Shown in pieces: positions 1 through 5,816 of a stretch of DNA of 5,816 nucleotides. The translations under genes and the position numbers were made by a program. Numbering within the stretch: position 1 is the stretch's first letter; each line of letters starts with the position of its first letter. Source of the stretch: Alphaproteobacteria bacterium UBA685 (GTDB lineage Bacteria; Pseudomonadota; Alphaproteobacteria; Puniceispirillales; Puniceispirillaceae); contig DBMZ01000016.1 in assembly GCA_002299005.1 (NCBI GenBank), forward strand, positions 18,342-24,157, read 5' to 3'. Below the pieces are notes generated by a model that was given only the letters and a program-made list of their open reading frames with translations, was not told where the DNA came from and made no database searches.

Positions 1-2439
1 ATATACCTCATAGGCACGCTCGCCTGAGAAAGAAATTCTGGCCGCTCTCATCTGTACAGGGGCGCCATCGATGATTGTCTCAGCTTGCCTTACATCCATA
101 AACTCAAAGGCCTGATGTGAGAAATCAAATTCAGGCAATGCCTTTTGCAACAGATCACGCGCTTGTGGTCCGGCAACAGCAATCGCCCCCCATTGGTCGG
201 TTACAGAGGTGATATGCACTTGCAAATCAGACCATCTTGTCTGTCGCAATTCTTCCATAAAACGCATCACCTCACCTGCTTGTGCGGTGGTGGTGGTCAT
301 AAAGAAATCATCATCTGCCAATCGCCATGTGGTGCCATCATCAAGCACAATGCCATCATCACGAAGCATAAGGCCATAGCGCGCACGGCCAACAGGTAAT
401 TTTGCGAACCCATTCACATAGAGGCGATTGATAAAATCTGCCGCATCAGGGCCTTGGATAGCTATTTTGCCCAAAGTTGAGACATCTACCATACCCACCG
501 TTTGGCGTGTTCTGGCTGTTTCTCTGATATAGGCATCATTGAGGGTTTCATCACCTTGTGGATAATACCAAGCGCGGTGCCATAAGCCGGCATCTGTCAT
601 TGGCGCGCCTTGCGCTAGATGTGCATCATGCATCGGCGTCACGCGCAAGGCCTGCCAATGATGACCACGCGCACGGCCTGCCAAAGCGCCAATAGACACA
701 GGCGTAAATGGCGGACGAAAAGTTGTGATACCAACCTCAGGGAGGGCAATCTTGCGTGCCTCTGCCATAGCGGCGATACCAAGCACATTGCCATTACGGC
801 CTTGATCTGTCGCCATACCAAGCGTTGTGTAGCGTTTCATATGCTCAACAGATATGAAGCCCTCTTGTTTTGCTTGGCGAATATCGGCCGTTGAAACATC
901 ATGCTGTGGGTCAATAAAGCTTTTAAGCTTGCGGTTTGCCACACGCACTTCGAACAAGGCATCAGGGCGATTATGCCAACCAATCGCTGGCACAGAGGAT
1001 TTCGCCGTTTTCTTTGCCAGAACCCCCCTTACCGCGCTTAATGCAGAGGCCTCGATTTCATCATCTTCATAGACGCCCGCCGCCGCGCCGCACAAGGCAA
1101 TAGGCTCAGAGGTCGCACCTGAAAGAAATGTCAGCGCATCATCATCCCAATAAGGCTTAATGCCGCGGTGGGAGGCAAGCTGGATATTAGCTGAAAAACC
1201 GCCTGATACGGCGATGATATCACAGGCCAAAATAGACCCAGCCTTTATCTCGCCAGCCTCTGTTTTGAGGCCATATTCAAGGCCTGTGACACCGCCTCTG
1301 CCAATCGCTTTGACAGGCACGGCTTGGCAAATCAAATCGATTTTATGCTTGTGGCAAAGTGATTTTAGCGCCTCATCACTATCAGCTCTGCTATCAAGTA
1401 GCGTGACATGCAGGCCGGCTTTCGCCGCCGCAAGCGCATTCTCATAAATGCCATCATGGGTGCCAGCAAATAAGATACGGCTGCCCGCCGCAACGCCGTA
1501 ACGATTGACGTAAGTCTGAACCGCAGAGGCATTCATCACGCCCGGGCGATCATTATCACCAAACGCAATCATCCGCTCGCTTGCCCCTGTCGCAAGGATA
1601 ATCGCCTCAGCGTGCAGAATATGAAACACTTCACGCGGCATATGTTTTGACGGGTTGGCAAGATGATCTGTTTGCCGTTCAATCAGGCCGGCAACAACAC
1701 CATCATAGAGGCCAAAGGCGGTTGTGCGTAATTTCAATGTCCCGCCGGCCGCCAAAAAGCGATTAACCATCGCTTGCACCCAAGCAAGCTTTGCCTTATC
1801 GCCAGATGAGAGGCACCAGCCCCCTGCCTTAAAATCCTGCTCAACAAGCCAGACAGATTTACCAGCTTCTGCGGCCTCAACAGCCGCGATTAAGCCTGCT
1901 TTGCCTGTGCCAACCACCAGCAAATCACAAAACCCATTGGCGATATCATAACAATCAGGATCATCTTCACGCGACGCCGCCCCCATGCCAGCCGCGCGGC
2001 GGATAAACCGCTCGCAGAACATCCAAAAACGGGTGTTCGAAAAAGGGCCCATAAATGTCTTATAATAGAAACCAGCCGTCAGGAACGGCTTGAACAAGCC
2101 ATTAATTGCCATCAAATCAAACCGCACGGACGGGAAGCCATTTTGACCTGATAGGGCCAATCCGTCATGTATTTCAACCAACGGGCCTTTGACATTGGCT
2201 ATACGCTTGTCACCATCATGCATTTGGAACAGCGCGCCGCCTTCTTCGGCGCCGGCTGACATAACGCCTCTTGGCCTGTGATATTTGAAGCCGCGACCCA
2301 CAATGCGCTCACCAGAGGCAAGCAAAGCCGCGCTTGCCACATCCCCCTCAAAGCCGCTTATATCGCGCCCATCAAAGGTAAATGATACAGGTTTTGCGCG
2401 ATTAATCAGGCCGCCCTTATCAAGTCTAAACCCTGTCAT
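1..2439 (-). CDS. soxA: Sarcosine oxidase alpha subunit SoxA, 3' end cut by window edge
   Basis: Large subunit of heterotetrameric sarcosine oxidase, which converts sarcosine, tetrahydrofolate and O2 to glycine, 5,10-methylene-THF and H2O2 in the cytoplasm. I translated all 813 visible codons; the frame is unbroken and no stop is reached. The family is usually near 1000 residues, so roughly 190 are missing. Order of parts: an N-terminal ferredoxin-like (Fer2_4) region at about residues 14-95 with the HRPRG motif (54-58) but no cysteine, so no iron-sulfur cluster, as expected for SoxA; a Rossmann NAD-binding segment with VVGTGKAG around 175-182; further oxidoreductase sequence including the LATGASER stretch near 281-288; a linker with GMATDQGRNGN around 543-548 onward and RPPFTPV near 575; then a GcvT-like folate domain from about 619 (STLGKIAIQGPDAADF, RYGLMLRDDG, ISFSGERAYEVY). 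The ATG overlaps the soxD stop as ATGA, with AGGGG (2450-2454) ten bases upstream, so translation is probably coupled. Family assignment is firm. Confidence 0.97.
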   Translation of the reverse strand, partial: MTGFRLDKGGLINRAKPVSFTFDGRDISGFEGDVASAALLASGERIVGRGFKYHRPRGVMSAGAEEGGALFQMHDGDKRIANVKGPLVEIHDGLALSGQNGFPSVRFDLMAINGLFKPFLTAGFYYKTFMGPFSNTRFWMFCERFIRRAAGMGAASREDDPDCYDIANGFCDLLVVGTGKAGLIAAVEAAEAGKSVWLVEQDFKAGGWCLSSGDKAKLAWVQAMVNRFLAAGGTLKLRTTAFGLYDGVVAGLIERQTDHLANPSKHMPREVFHILHAEAIILATGASERMIAFGDNDRPGVMNASAVQTYVNRYGVAAGSRILFAGTHDGIYENALAAAKAGLHVTLLDSRADSDEALKSLCHKHKIDLICQAVPVKAIGRGGVTGLEYGLKTEAGEIKAGSILACDIIAVSGGFSANIQLASHRGIKPYWDDDALTFLSGATSEPIALCGAAAGVYEDDEIEASALSAVRGVLAKKTAKSSVPAIGWHNRPDALFEVRVANRKLKSFIDPQHDVSTADIRQAKQEGFISVEHMKRYTTLGMATDQGRNGNVLGIAAMAEARKIALPEVGITTFRPPFTPVSIGALAGRARGHHWQALRVTPMHDAHLAQGAPMTDAGLWHRAWYYPQGDETLNDAYIRETARTRQTVGMVDVSTLGKIAIQGPDAADFINRLYVNGFAKLPVGRARYGLMLRDDGIVLDDGTTWRLADDDFFMTTTTAQAGEVMRFMEELRQTRWSDLQVHITSVTDQWGAIAVAGPQARDLLQKALPEFDFSHQAFEFMDVRQAETIIDGAPVQMRAARISFSGERAYEVY

Positions 2440-2735
2440 GACTTTTTTGCCCCTGAAGCTTTCACCATTTTGACATACCCATCATGCGCAGGCTCAATCT
2501 TGCCAATCTCATGGGTTAGCGTATCACGCTCAACCTTTAGCCACATCCGGCAGCCCTGCGCGTGATACCAATATTCAAGATGCGGGCCGCGCGGGTTCTT
2601 GCGCAAGAAAACAGCCCGATACCACGCCTCTTCATCATGATTATCAATCGCAGGATAAACAACCGAAGCATCACCCTCATAGGTGAATTCATCATAATCT
2701 CTTTTGCCGCAAAAAGGGCAATCAATACGTAACAT
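2436..2735 (-). CDS. soxD: Sarcosine oxidase delta subunit SoxD
   Basis: Small zinc-binding subunit of heterotetrameric sarcosine oxidase, 99 residues, close to the usual size. Visible signatures are the N-terminal CPFCG at residues 6-10, followed by RDYDEFTYEGDA, and YWYHAQGC at 55-62. Cys6, Cys9, His58 and Cys62 match the Cys2-His-Cys zinc site known from solved sarcosine oxidase structures. The C-terminal tail (KASGAKKS) is lysine-rich and likely flexible. It starts 28 bases after the soxB stop and its TGA overlaps the soxA ATG by the ATGA arrangement. The ribosome binding site is weak: CGGA lies just before the ATG and GGGA a little further up. The subunit is structural and has no known catalysis of its own. 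Confidence 0.96.
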   Translation of the reverse strand: MLRIDCPFCGKRDYDEFTYEGDASVVYPAIDNHDEEAWYRAVFLRKNPRGPHLEYWYHAQGCRMWLKVERDTLTHEIGKIEPAHDGYVKMVKASGAKKS

Positions 2736-2763
2736 ATCCGTGCTATCCCACTAGCTTGTCGGC

Positions 2764-4029
2764 CTAATGCCTGTTTGGAACTGGCCCAGAGCCAGATTCA
2801 TCAATGTGACGACCATATTTAAATCTATTGAGCGTCAAGAGACGGTTAATTTCATGTGGCTCATCATTGGCAATCGTATGTGCGAAACACCAACCAGATG
2901 CAGGCGTCGCCTTAAAACCACCATAGCACCAGCCCGCATTTAGATAGACCCCTTTGCGATCTGTCTTACAGATAAAGGGCGAGCCGTCCATCGACATATC
3001 CATAATGCCAGCCCATTGACGCAACAGCTTAACGCGCCCAAGTGACGGCATCACATTCATCGCACATGAGGCAACATCGCTATAAATCGGCAAATTACCT
3101 TTTTGCGCATAAGAATTATAGGCATCAATATTGCCACCAAAGACCATGCCGCCCTTATCTGATTGGCTGATGTAGAAATGCCCATGCCCTGCCCCATAAA
3201 CCACCACCGTATCCAACAAGGGCTTGAGGGGCTCTGATACAAAGGCTTGCAATTTATGGCTTTCAATCGGCAAATCGCCTAATCCCGCCTTTTCGGCAAG
3301 CACAGAGGTATGGCCGGCCACCGCCATACCAATTTTATCGGCTAATATTTCCCCTTGCGATGTCTCAACGCCAATGACTTCTCCGGCCTTTTCTATAAAG
3401 CCTGTGACTTCGCAATTCTGGATGATATCAACGCCTAATTTTGAGGCGGCTCTGGCATAGCCCCAATTAACGGCATCATGACGCGCTGTACCGGCACGTG
3501 GCTGAAAGAAACCACCCAAAATTTCAAGCCTTGCATCACTGCCATAATTTAGGTGCGGTACAAATTTTTGCACCTCATCACGCGATAACATCTGCCCATC
3601 AATGCCGTTTAGGCGCATGGTATTATATTGACGCGCTTGGCTGTCTCGCTGGCCGGGGGTGAAGAATAAATTCAAATGCCCCCGCTGAGAGAACATCACA
3701 TTATAATTCAGCTCTTGCGAGAGACCTTCCCATAATTGCAGGGATTTCTCATAAAAAGCGGTATTGCCTTCTTGAAAGTAATTGGAGCGCACAATCGTCG
3801 TATTACGGCCCGCATTACCGCCGCCAAGCCAGCCTTTTTCAATCACGGCCACATTGGTGATGCCATGAATTTTTGCCAAATAGTAAGCGGTTGCAAGACC
3901 ATGACCGCCGCCCCCAATAATGATAACATCATAGGATGGCTTTGGTTGCGGTGTCCCCCACGCCTTTTCCCAGCCTTGATTGCCACGAAGGCCGTTTTTT
4001 AGAATTGAGAAGACCGAATAACGTGACAT
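2764..4029 (-). CDS. soxB: Sarcosine oxidase beta subunit SoxB
   Basis: Flavin-bearing catalytic subunit of heterotetrameric sarcosine oxidase, 421 residues. It oxidises sarcosine at a non-covalent FAD; electrons pass through covalently bound FMN to O2, giving H2O2. Sequence evidence: the dinucleotide-binding motif IIIGGGGHGLATAYYLA at about 36-52 with VAVIEKGW after it; the FNM-loop-like segment GRNTTIVRSNY near 74-84; QPRAGTARHDAVNWGYARAA at about 177-195, where His184 aligns with the histidine that carries FMN in characterised enzymes; and a C-terminal GWCYGGFKATPASGW stretch typical of the family. The N-terminus (MSRYSVFSILKNGL...) precedes the Rossmann motif by about 35 residues, the length I remember for alphaproteobacterial SoxB. 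The GAGHGHFYISQSDKGG region differs from my recollection of the rhizobial form, suggesting a second SoxB subclass. Start is the ATG at 4029; no good Shine-Dalgarno is visible. It is first in the sox cluster, after a 135-base spacer. Confidence 0.97.
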   Translation of the reverse strand: MSRYSVFSILKNGLRGNQGWEKAWGTPQPKPSYDVIIIGGGGHGLATAYYLAKIHGITNVAVIEKGWLGGGNAGRNTTIVRSNYFQEGNTAFYEKSLQLWEGLSQELNYNVMFSQRGHLNLFFTPGQRDSQARQYNTMRLNGIDGQMLSRDEVQKFVPHLNYGSDARLEILGGFFQPRAGTARHDAVNWGYARAASKLGVDIIQNCEVTGFIEKAGEVIGVETSQGEILADKIGMAVAGHTSVLAEKAGLGDLPIESHKLQAFVSEPLKPLLDTVVVYGAGHGHFYISQSDKGGMVFGGNIDAYNSYAQKGNLPIYSDVASCAMNVMPSLGRVKLLRQWAGIMDMSMDGSPFICKTDRKGVYLNAGWCYGGFKATPASGWCFAHTIANDEPHEINRLLTLNRFKYGRHIDESGSGPVPNRH

Positions 4030-4164
4030 CAGGATAAAAGCTCACTTGCTAAGGCGCTTACGCAAAAATAGGACAATTCCGAGGATTAGCTTTGCGAAAA
4101 ACAACCCATCCTGCAAGATAATTTCATGCCGATGAGATAGTTTTTTTCACAGCTTGAAAAGAGC
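4030..4164. other. Spacer between the permease cluster and soxB
   Basis: No coding region is apparent. This is the only place inside the window where a dedicated sox promoter could lie, but I see no convincing pair of -35 and -10 boxes on the minus strand. Downstream of the small membrane gene there is no clear minus-strand terminator: the AGCT repeats near 4152-4166 form only a four-pair stem and no T tract follows. Two weak structures exist: a bulged six-pair stem at 4048-4063 about 18 bases before the soxB ATG, and a seven-pair AT-rich hairpin at 4121-4138 followed on the plus strand by seven Ts (4141-4147). Neither resembles a riboswitch that I know. Confidence 0.6.
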
Positions 4165-4368
4165 TTATTCCGCCTCGTTGCGCGCGAGCCAATTGATAAT
4201 CTTAATTGAGAGCGGAATCCATGCCAGCCCCGCGACAATGTAAAAGACAAGATCAATCAGAAAATGAATTTCTGTCACATAATCTGTGAGCAATAAAACC
4301 AGACCAATATAGAGCGCGAAGGCTGGAATTGTGCCAACCGCAACAACAAGATGACGCCATCGTTTCAT
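4165..4368 (-). CDS. Small two-helix membrane protein, DUF2842-like
   Basis: Predicted 67-residue inner-membrane protein. It begins with a short basic stretch (MKRWRHL), then a hydrophobic helix (about residues 8-28, VVAVGTIPAFALYIGLVLLLT), a short polar loop with DYVTEIH, and a second helix (about 37-57) that ends GLAWIPLSIKIINWLARNE. The basic start, size, two helices and the GLAW-P-W ending match my memory of DUF2842, a family of unknown function seen mostly in Alphaproteobacteria; this is recognition, not a search result. I chose the ATG at 4368 over one at 4398, because GGAG (4379-4382) lies ten bases upstream of 4368 and because that start leaves a 2-base gap to the permease stop, while 4398 would add ten residues and a 28-base overlap. 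The Shine-Dalgarno lies inside the end of the permease gene, so the two are probably co-translated. Confidence 0.8.
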   Translation of the reverse strand: MKRWRHLVVAVGTIPAFALYIGLVLLLTDYVTEIHFLIDLVFYIVAGLAWIPLSIKIINWLARNEAE

Positions 4369-4370
4369 AT

Positions 4371-5186
4371 CTAAATCACTCCAAAGAAATAACGCCATAA
4401 TAATTGCAGGCCTAATAATACCAACATAGTATGCGTCACCAAATAGAAAACACTATCATTCATCGATTTATTCAACCATCGCCCGACAATAATCCCAACA
4501 GGCACCGCTGGCATTAGTAAGGCCGAGAGGGTCAATGTGCTGGCATTGATAAATGATAAATCATTAAAGAACGGAATTTTAGCTAGATTCAAGAACAGCA
4601 AATACCATGCCATCGTCGCCACAAACAACTGGCGTGGCAATTGCAGGGGCAGCAAATAAACCTGTGCCGGGATGCCGCCTGTTAAAGAGACAAAGCTGCT
4701 AAAGCCAGATAAGGTGCACCAGAGTAGCGCCCGGCGCGCAATACGCTTGCGGTAGCTTTTTACCACGGCTCTTATCGCGGTGGTTGATTTTGTGGCCACA
4801 AAGCGAGACCAGAAATATTTAAGGCCTGTATAAAGCGCCAAAAGCGCGATGAATAACAGCAGAAACGCATCATTAAGCGTTCCCATCCGCAATAACGCCC
4901 AGCCAATTATCTGCCCTAACAGGCCTGTTACCGTCATAAATATGATGATGCGCCTGACGCCTAAATGGCGCCAAAACCAGACAACCCAAAGGTCAATGAT
5001 GATAAATAAAGGCAATAAAATGCCAAGCGCCACGGTCGGTGAGACAATGAGTAGCATGATGGGTGTGGATAGTGACCCCAATGCTCCGCCAAAGCCTGCC
5101 TTTGAAATAGACACAGCCGCAACTGCCACAAACCCTATCAGCAAGGTGATGAGCGGCGCGCCCTCAAGAAGCGAAAAATCAAGCAT
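4371..5186 (-). CDS. TauE/SafE family membrane permease
   Basis: Polytopic inner-membrane protein of 271 residues, the usual length for the TauE/SafE (formerly DUF81) family, whose members are proposed to export sulfite, sulfoacetate or other small anions. Hydrophobic segments run through the whole protein, roughly eight in number. The first helix is followed by the family signature SKAGFGGALGSLSTP, and the matching second half has SGFSSFVSLTGGIPAQVYLLPLQ, reflecting the internal duplication of the family. A basic loop (YRKRIARRALLW) separates the halves. The substrate cannot be read from sequence. Start choice: an upstream TTG at 5210 is in frame and would add eight residues, but the ATG at 5186 leads directly into the first hydrophobic segment and overlaps the upstream stop by only 8 bases (ATGCTTGA), pointing to coupled translation. 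No strong Shine-Dalgarno is seen at either. Family call firm, exact start moderate. Confidence 0.9.
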   Translation of the reverse strand: MLDFSLLEGAPLITLLIGFVAVAAVSISKAGFGGALGSLSTPIMLLIVSPTVALGILLPLFIIIDLWVVWFWRHLGVRRIIIFMTVTGLLGQIIGWALLRMGTLNDAFLLLFIALLALYTGLKYFWSRFVATKSTTAIRAVVKSYRKRIARRALLWCTLSGFSSFVSLTGGIPAQVYLLPLQLPRQLFVATMAWYLLFLNLAKIPFFNDLSFINASTLTLSALLMPAVPVGIIVGRWLNKSMNDSVFYLVTHTMLVLLGLQLLWRYFFGVI

Positions 5187-5607
5187 GAGCCGGAGCCCGA
5201 ACGCCCTCAATGTTGAAATCCAGGGCTAGAAAATCACCCTTGCCATCTCTTTGCCATGTTGCAAGATCCCACGCGCCATCTGTTTGAAGCTTTTGATTAG
5301 GCTGATAATATTCAGCCATCTGTGCCTTATCATCGCAGATTATCTCTATCGGCACACGCGTGTAATTGGCCCCTTCAAACTTATCTAGCAAGGCCAAATC
5401 GCGCTCTGATAAGCCTGTGAGCAAACATCCCTTGGCCCTACCACCTGCCTCAGGCAATAGGCAAGGATAGCTGACATCTGCGACTTTGAAGGTTGCGAAA
5501 TCAAGCGCATAAGCCTCTGTTAGGTCATCTGGCGACACATGGCGGCCTAATACCTTCTCGCAAACTTCATGGTCTCTTAATGTGCCGTAGATAAAAAGAT
5601 GGGACAT
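5179..5607 (-). CDS. Gamma-glutamylcyclotransferase (AIG2-like) family protein
   Basis: Cytoplasmic protein of 142 residues with the gamma-glutamylcyclotransferase-like fold; characterised relatives release 5-oxoproline from gamma-glutamyl amino acids or amines. Evidence: the N-terminal strand LFIYGTLR (substrate-loop motif YGTLR at residues 7-11), the PCLLPEAGGRAKGCLLTGLSE segment in the middle, and LLDKFEGANYTRVPIEI near 73-89. Glu78 in FEG aligns with the general acid/base glutamate of the family, and the Y and R that follow are conserved. Near the C-terminus, AWDLATWQRDGKGDFLALDF matches the family's tryptophan-rich end. Start choice: two ATGs lie at 5613 and 5607. AGGA (5614-5617) abuts the first with no spacing but sits six bases from the second, so 5607 is preferred. 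The substrate is unknown; bacterial AIG2-like proteins are often annotated without proof of activity. Confidence 0.9.
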   Translation of the reverse strand: MSHLFIYGTLRDHEVCEKVLGRHVSPDDLTEAYALDFATFKVADVSYPCLLPEAGGRAKGCLLTGLSERDLALLDKFEGANYTRVPIEIICDDKAQMAEYYQPNQKLQTDGAWDLATWQRDGKGDFLALDFNIEGVRAPAHA

Positions 5608-5613
5608 AGTCAT

Positions 5614-5617
5614 TCCT
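5614..5617 (-). promoter_or_regulatory. Ribosome binding site deciding the cyclotransferase start
   Basis: AGGA on the minus strand (within GCAGGA). It directly touches the ATG at 5613, too close for use, but is six bases from the ATG at 5607, a normal spacing. It therefore supports the shorter protein starting MSHLFIYG. Confidence 0.6.
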
Positions 5618-5640
5618 GCACTATTCGAAGCGGTACTGGC

Positions 5641-5712
5641 CGCGATTTCGCATGATAACGCGCTTTTGGATGATAACGCGATTTCGGGTGATACCGCGAT
5701 TTTGGATTATAA
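5641..5712. repeat. Four tandem copies of an 18-base unit
   Basis: Four contiguous, imperfect direct repeats: 5641-5658, 5659-5676, 5677-5694 and 5695-5712. Plus-strand consensus is CGCGATTTTGGATGATAA; the copies differ from it at two, one, three and one positions. The length is a multiple of three, and one minus-strand frame reads through all copies as a Y-H-P-K-S-R hexapeptide repeat, but that frame has no start codon after its upstream TAA, so it is not a gene here. The array lies between the upstream gene and the cyclotransferase start, in what would be its promoter or leader. Iteron-like spacing suggests possible protein binding, but a neutral tandem duplication is equally possible. Confidence 0.95.
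5706..5711 (-). promoter_or_regulatory. Candidate -10 box for the cyclotransferase-permease cluster
   Basis: A perfect TATAAT on the minus strand, inside the fourth 18-base repeat; the other copies read TATCAT or TATCAC at the same place. Transcription would start within the array and give a leader of about 90 bases. No recognisable -35 box occurs 16-18 bases upstream (the bases there are around GCCAGC), so this is only a candidate. Confidence 0.3.
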
Positions 5713-5756
5713 TAGCGTGTTTAGCTGGGCTGGCTAGCCCGATTTCCTTTTGGGCC

Positions 5757-5816
5757 TCATTTCTTTTCAGGCTTCATTTGGCGACCTGAGAAAACCACAT
5801 CGCCGCCAAATCTTGC
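5757..5816 (-). CDS. Possible C-terminal end of an upstream gene, cut by window edge
   Basis: Nineteen in-frame codons run from the right edge to a TGA at 5757-5759 and read ARFGGDVVFSGRQMKPEKK. The basic, charged tail looks like a natural protein end, but the stretch is too short to identify. A second minus-strand frame is also open here and would end QDLAAMWFSQVAK at a TGA around 5774-5776, so even the frame is uncertain. Orientation is inferred from the neighbours, which all run leftward. No function can be proposed. Confidence 0.3.
   Translation of the reverse strand, partial: ARFGGDVVFSGRQMKPEKK

Noticed and set aside
145..1951. A series of plus-strand open frames of 60-95 codons opposite soxA
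   Set aside because: They lie wholly inside an unbroken 813-codon minus-strand frame with strong family matches throughout, and their translations resemble no protein family. They are shadows of soxA codon usage.
4082..4116. Possible H-type pseudoknot or riboswitch upstream of soxB (TTGC with GCAA interleaved with AGGAT and ATCCT on the minus strand)
   Set aside because: The stems are only four and five pairs, the two 5' strands touch with no connecting loop, which is sterically poor, and the conserved bases of SAM-II, SAM-V or glycine riboswitches are not recognisable.
4849..5229. A 126-codon plus-strand open frame opposite the permease gene
   Set aside because: Its translation is low in structure-like pattern and rich in M, N, P and S, which is what the complement of a hydrophobic membrane gene gives. 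The minus strand has a clear TauE/SafE protein.
5621..5653. Ten-codon minus-strand reading frame MRNRGQYRFE ahead of the cyclotransferase, a possible leader peptide
   Set aside because: No ribosome binding site precedes its ATG, and it has no run of regulatory codons such as those seen in attenuator leaders.
5614..5724. Minus-strand frame through the tandem repeats encoding a Y-H-P-K-S-R repeat peptide and ending in TGA overlapping the ATG at 5613
   Set aside because: The frame begins after a TAA and contains no usable start codon before the repeats, so it is unlikely to be translated. The hexapeptide periodicity is a consequence of an 18-base unit.
5727..5740. GGGCT-GGCT-AGCCC hairpin as a terminator for the upstream gene
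   Set aside because: The five-pair stem has no T tract after it on the minus strand (the bases that follow are AGCTAAACAC), so intrinsic termination is unlikely.
5734..5760. Eight-codon minus-strand frame MRPKRKSG overlapping the putative upstream stop as ATGA
   Set aside because: Too short to support as a gene, and the upstream frame itself is uncertain.

Overview
The window reads almost entirely leftward (minus strand). It looks like part of a mid-GC alphaproteobacterial chromosome. The reasons are a soxBDA cluster for heterotetrameric sarcosine oxidase, a small membrane protein that resembles the DUF2842 family (known to me mainly from Alphaproteobacteria), and tight gene packing with several start/stop overlaps. 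A marine or Rhodospirillales/SAR116-like source would fit the base composition and C1 metabolism, but that is inference only.

Region by region, in transcription order from right to left. (1) 5816-5614: possibly the last codons of an upstream gene, then a 143-base intergenic stretch with four tandem copies of an 18-base unit and a perfect TATAAT on the minus strand. (2) 5607-4165: three tightly linked genes: a gamma-glutamylcyclotransferase/AIG2-like protein, a TauE/SafE-type anion permease, and a 67-residue two-helix membrane protein. The first two overlap by 8 bases; the last two are 2 bases apart. (3) 4164-4030: a 135-base spacer with no convincing gene. (4) 4029-1: soxB, soxD and soxA. soxD and soxA overlap as ATGA. 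soxA is open at the left edge after 813 in-frame codons, so about a fifth of it, and the expected soxG, lie outside the window.

The sox genes together make the enzyme that oxidatively demethylates sarcosine. SoxB carries the flavins and oxidises sarcosine with O2 (giving H2O2). The SoxA C-terminal GcvT-like domain transfers the released one-carbon unit to tetrahydrofolate. SoxD is the small zinc subunit. This is normally the last step of glycine betaine/choline or creatine breakdown to glycine. The upstream trio may be a separate transcription unit. A link to sulfur or glutathione metabolism is possible but not shown by the sequence.

I found no mobile element, CRISPR array, tRNA or rRNA, and nothing I would call a new biological system. 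The least explained feature is the 18-base tandem repeat in front of the cyclotransferase gene.
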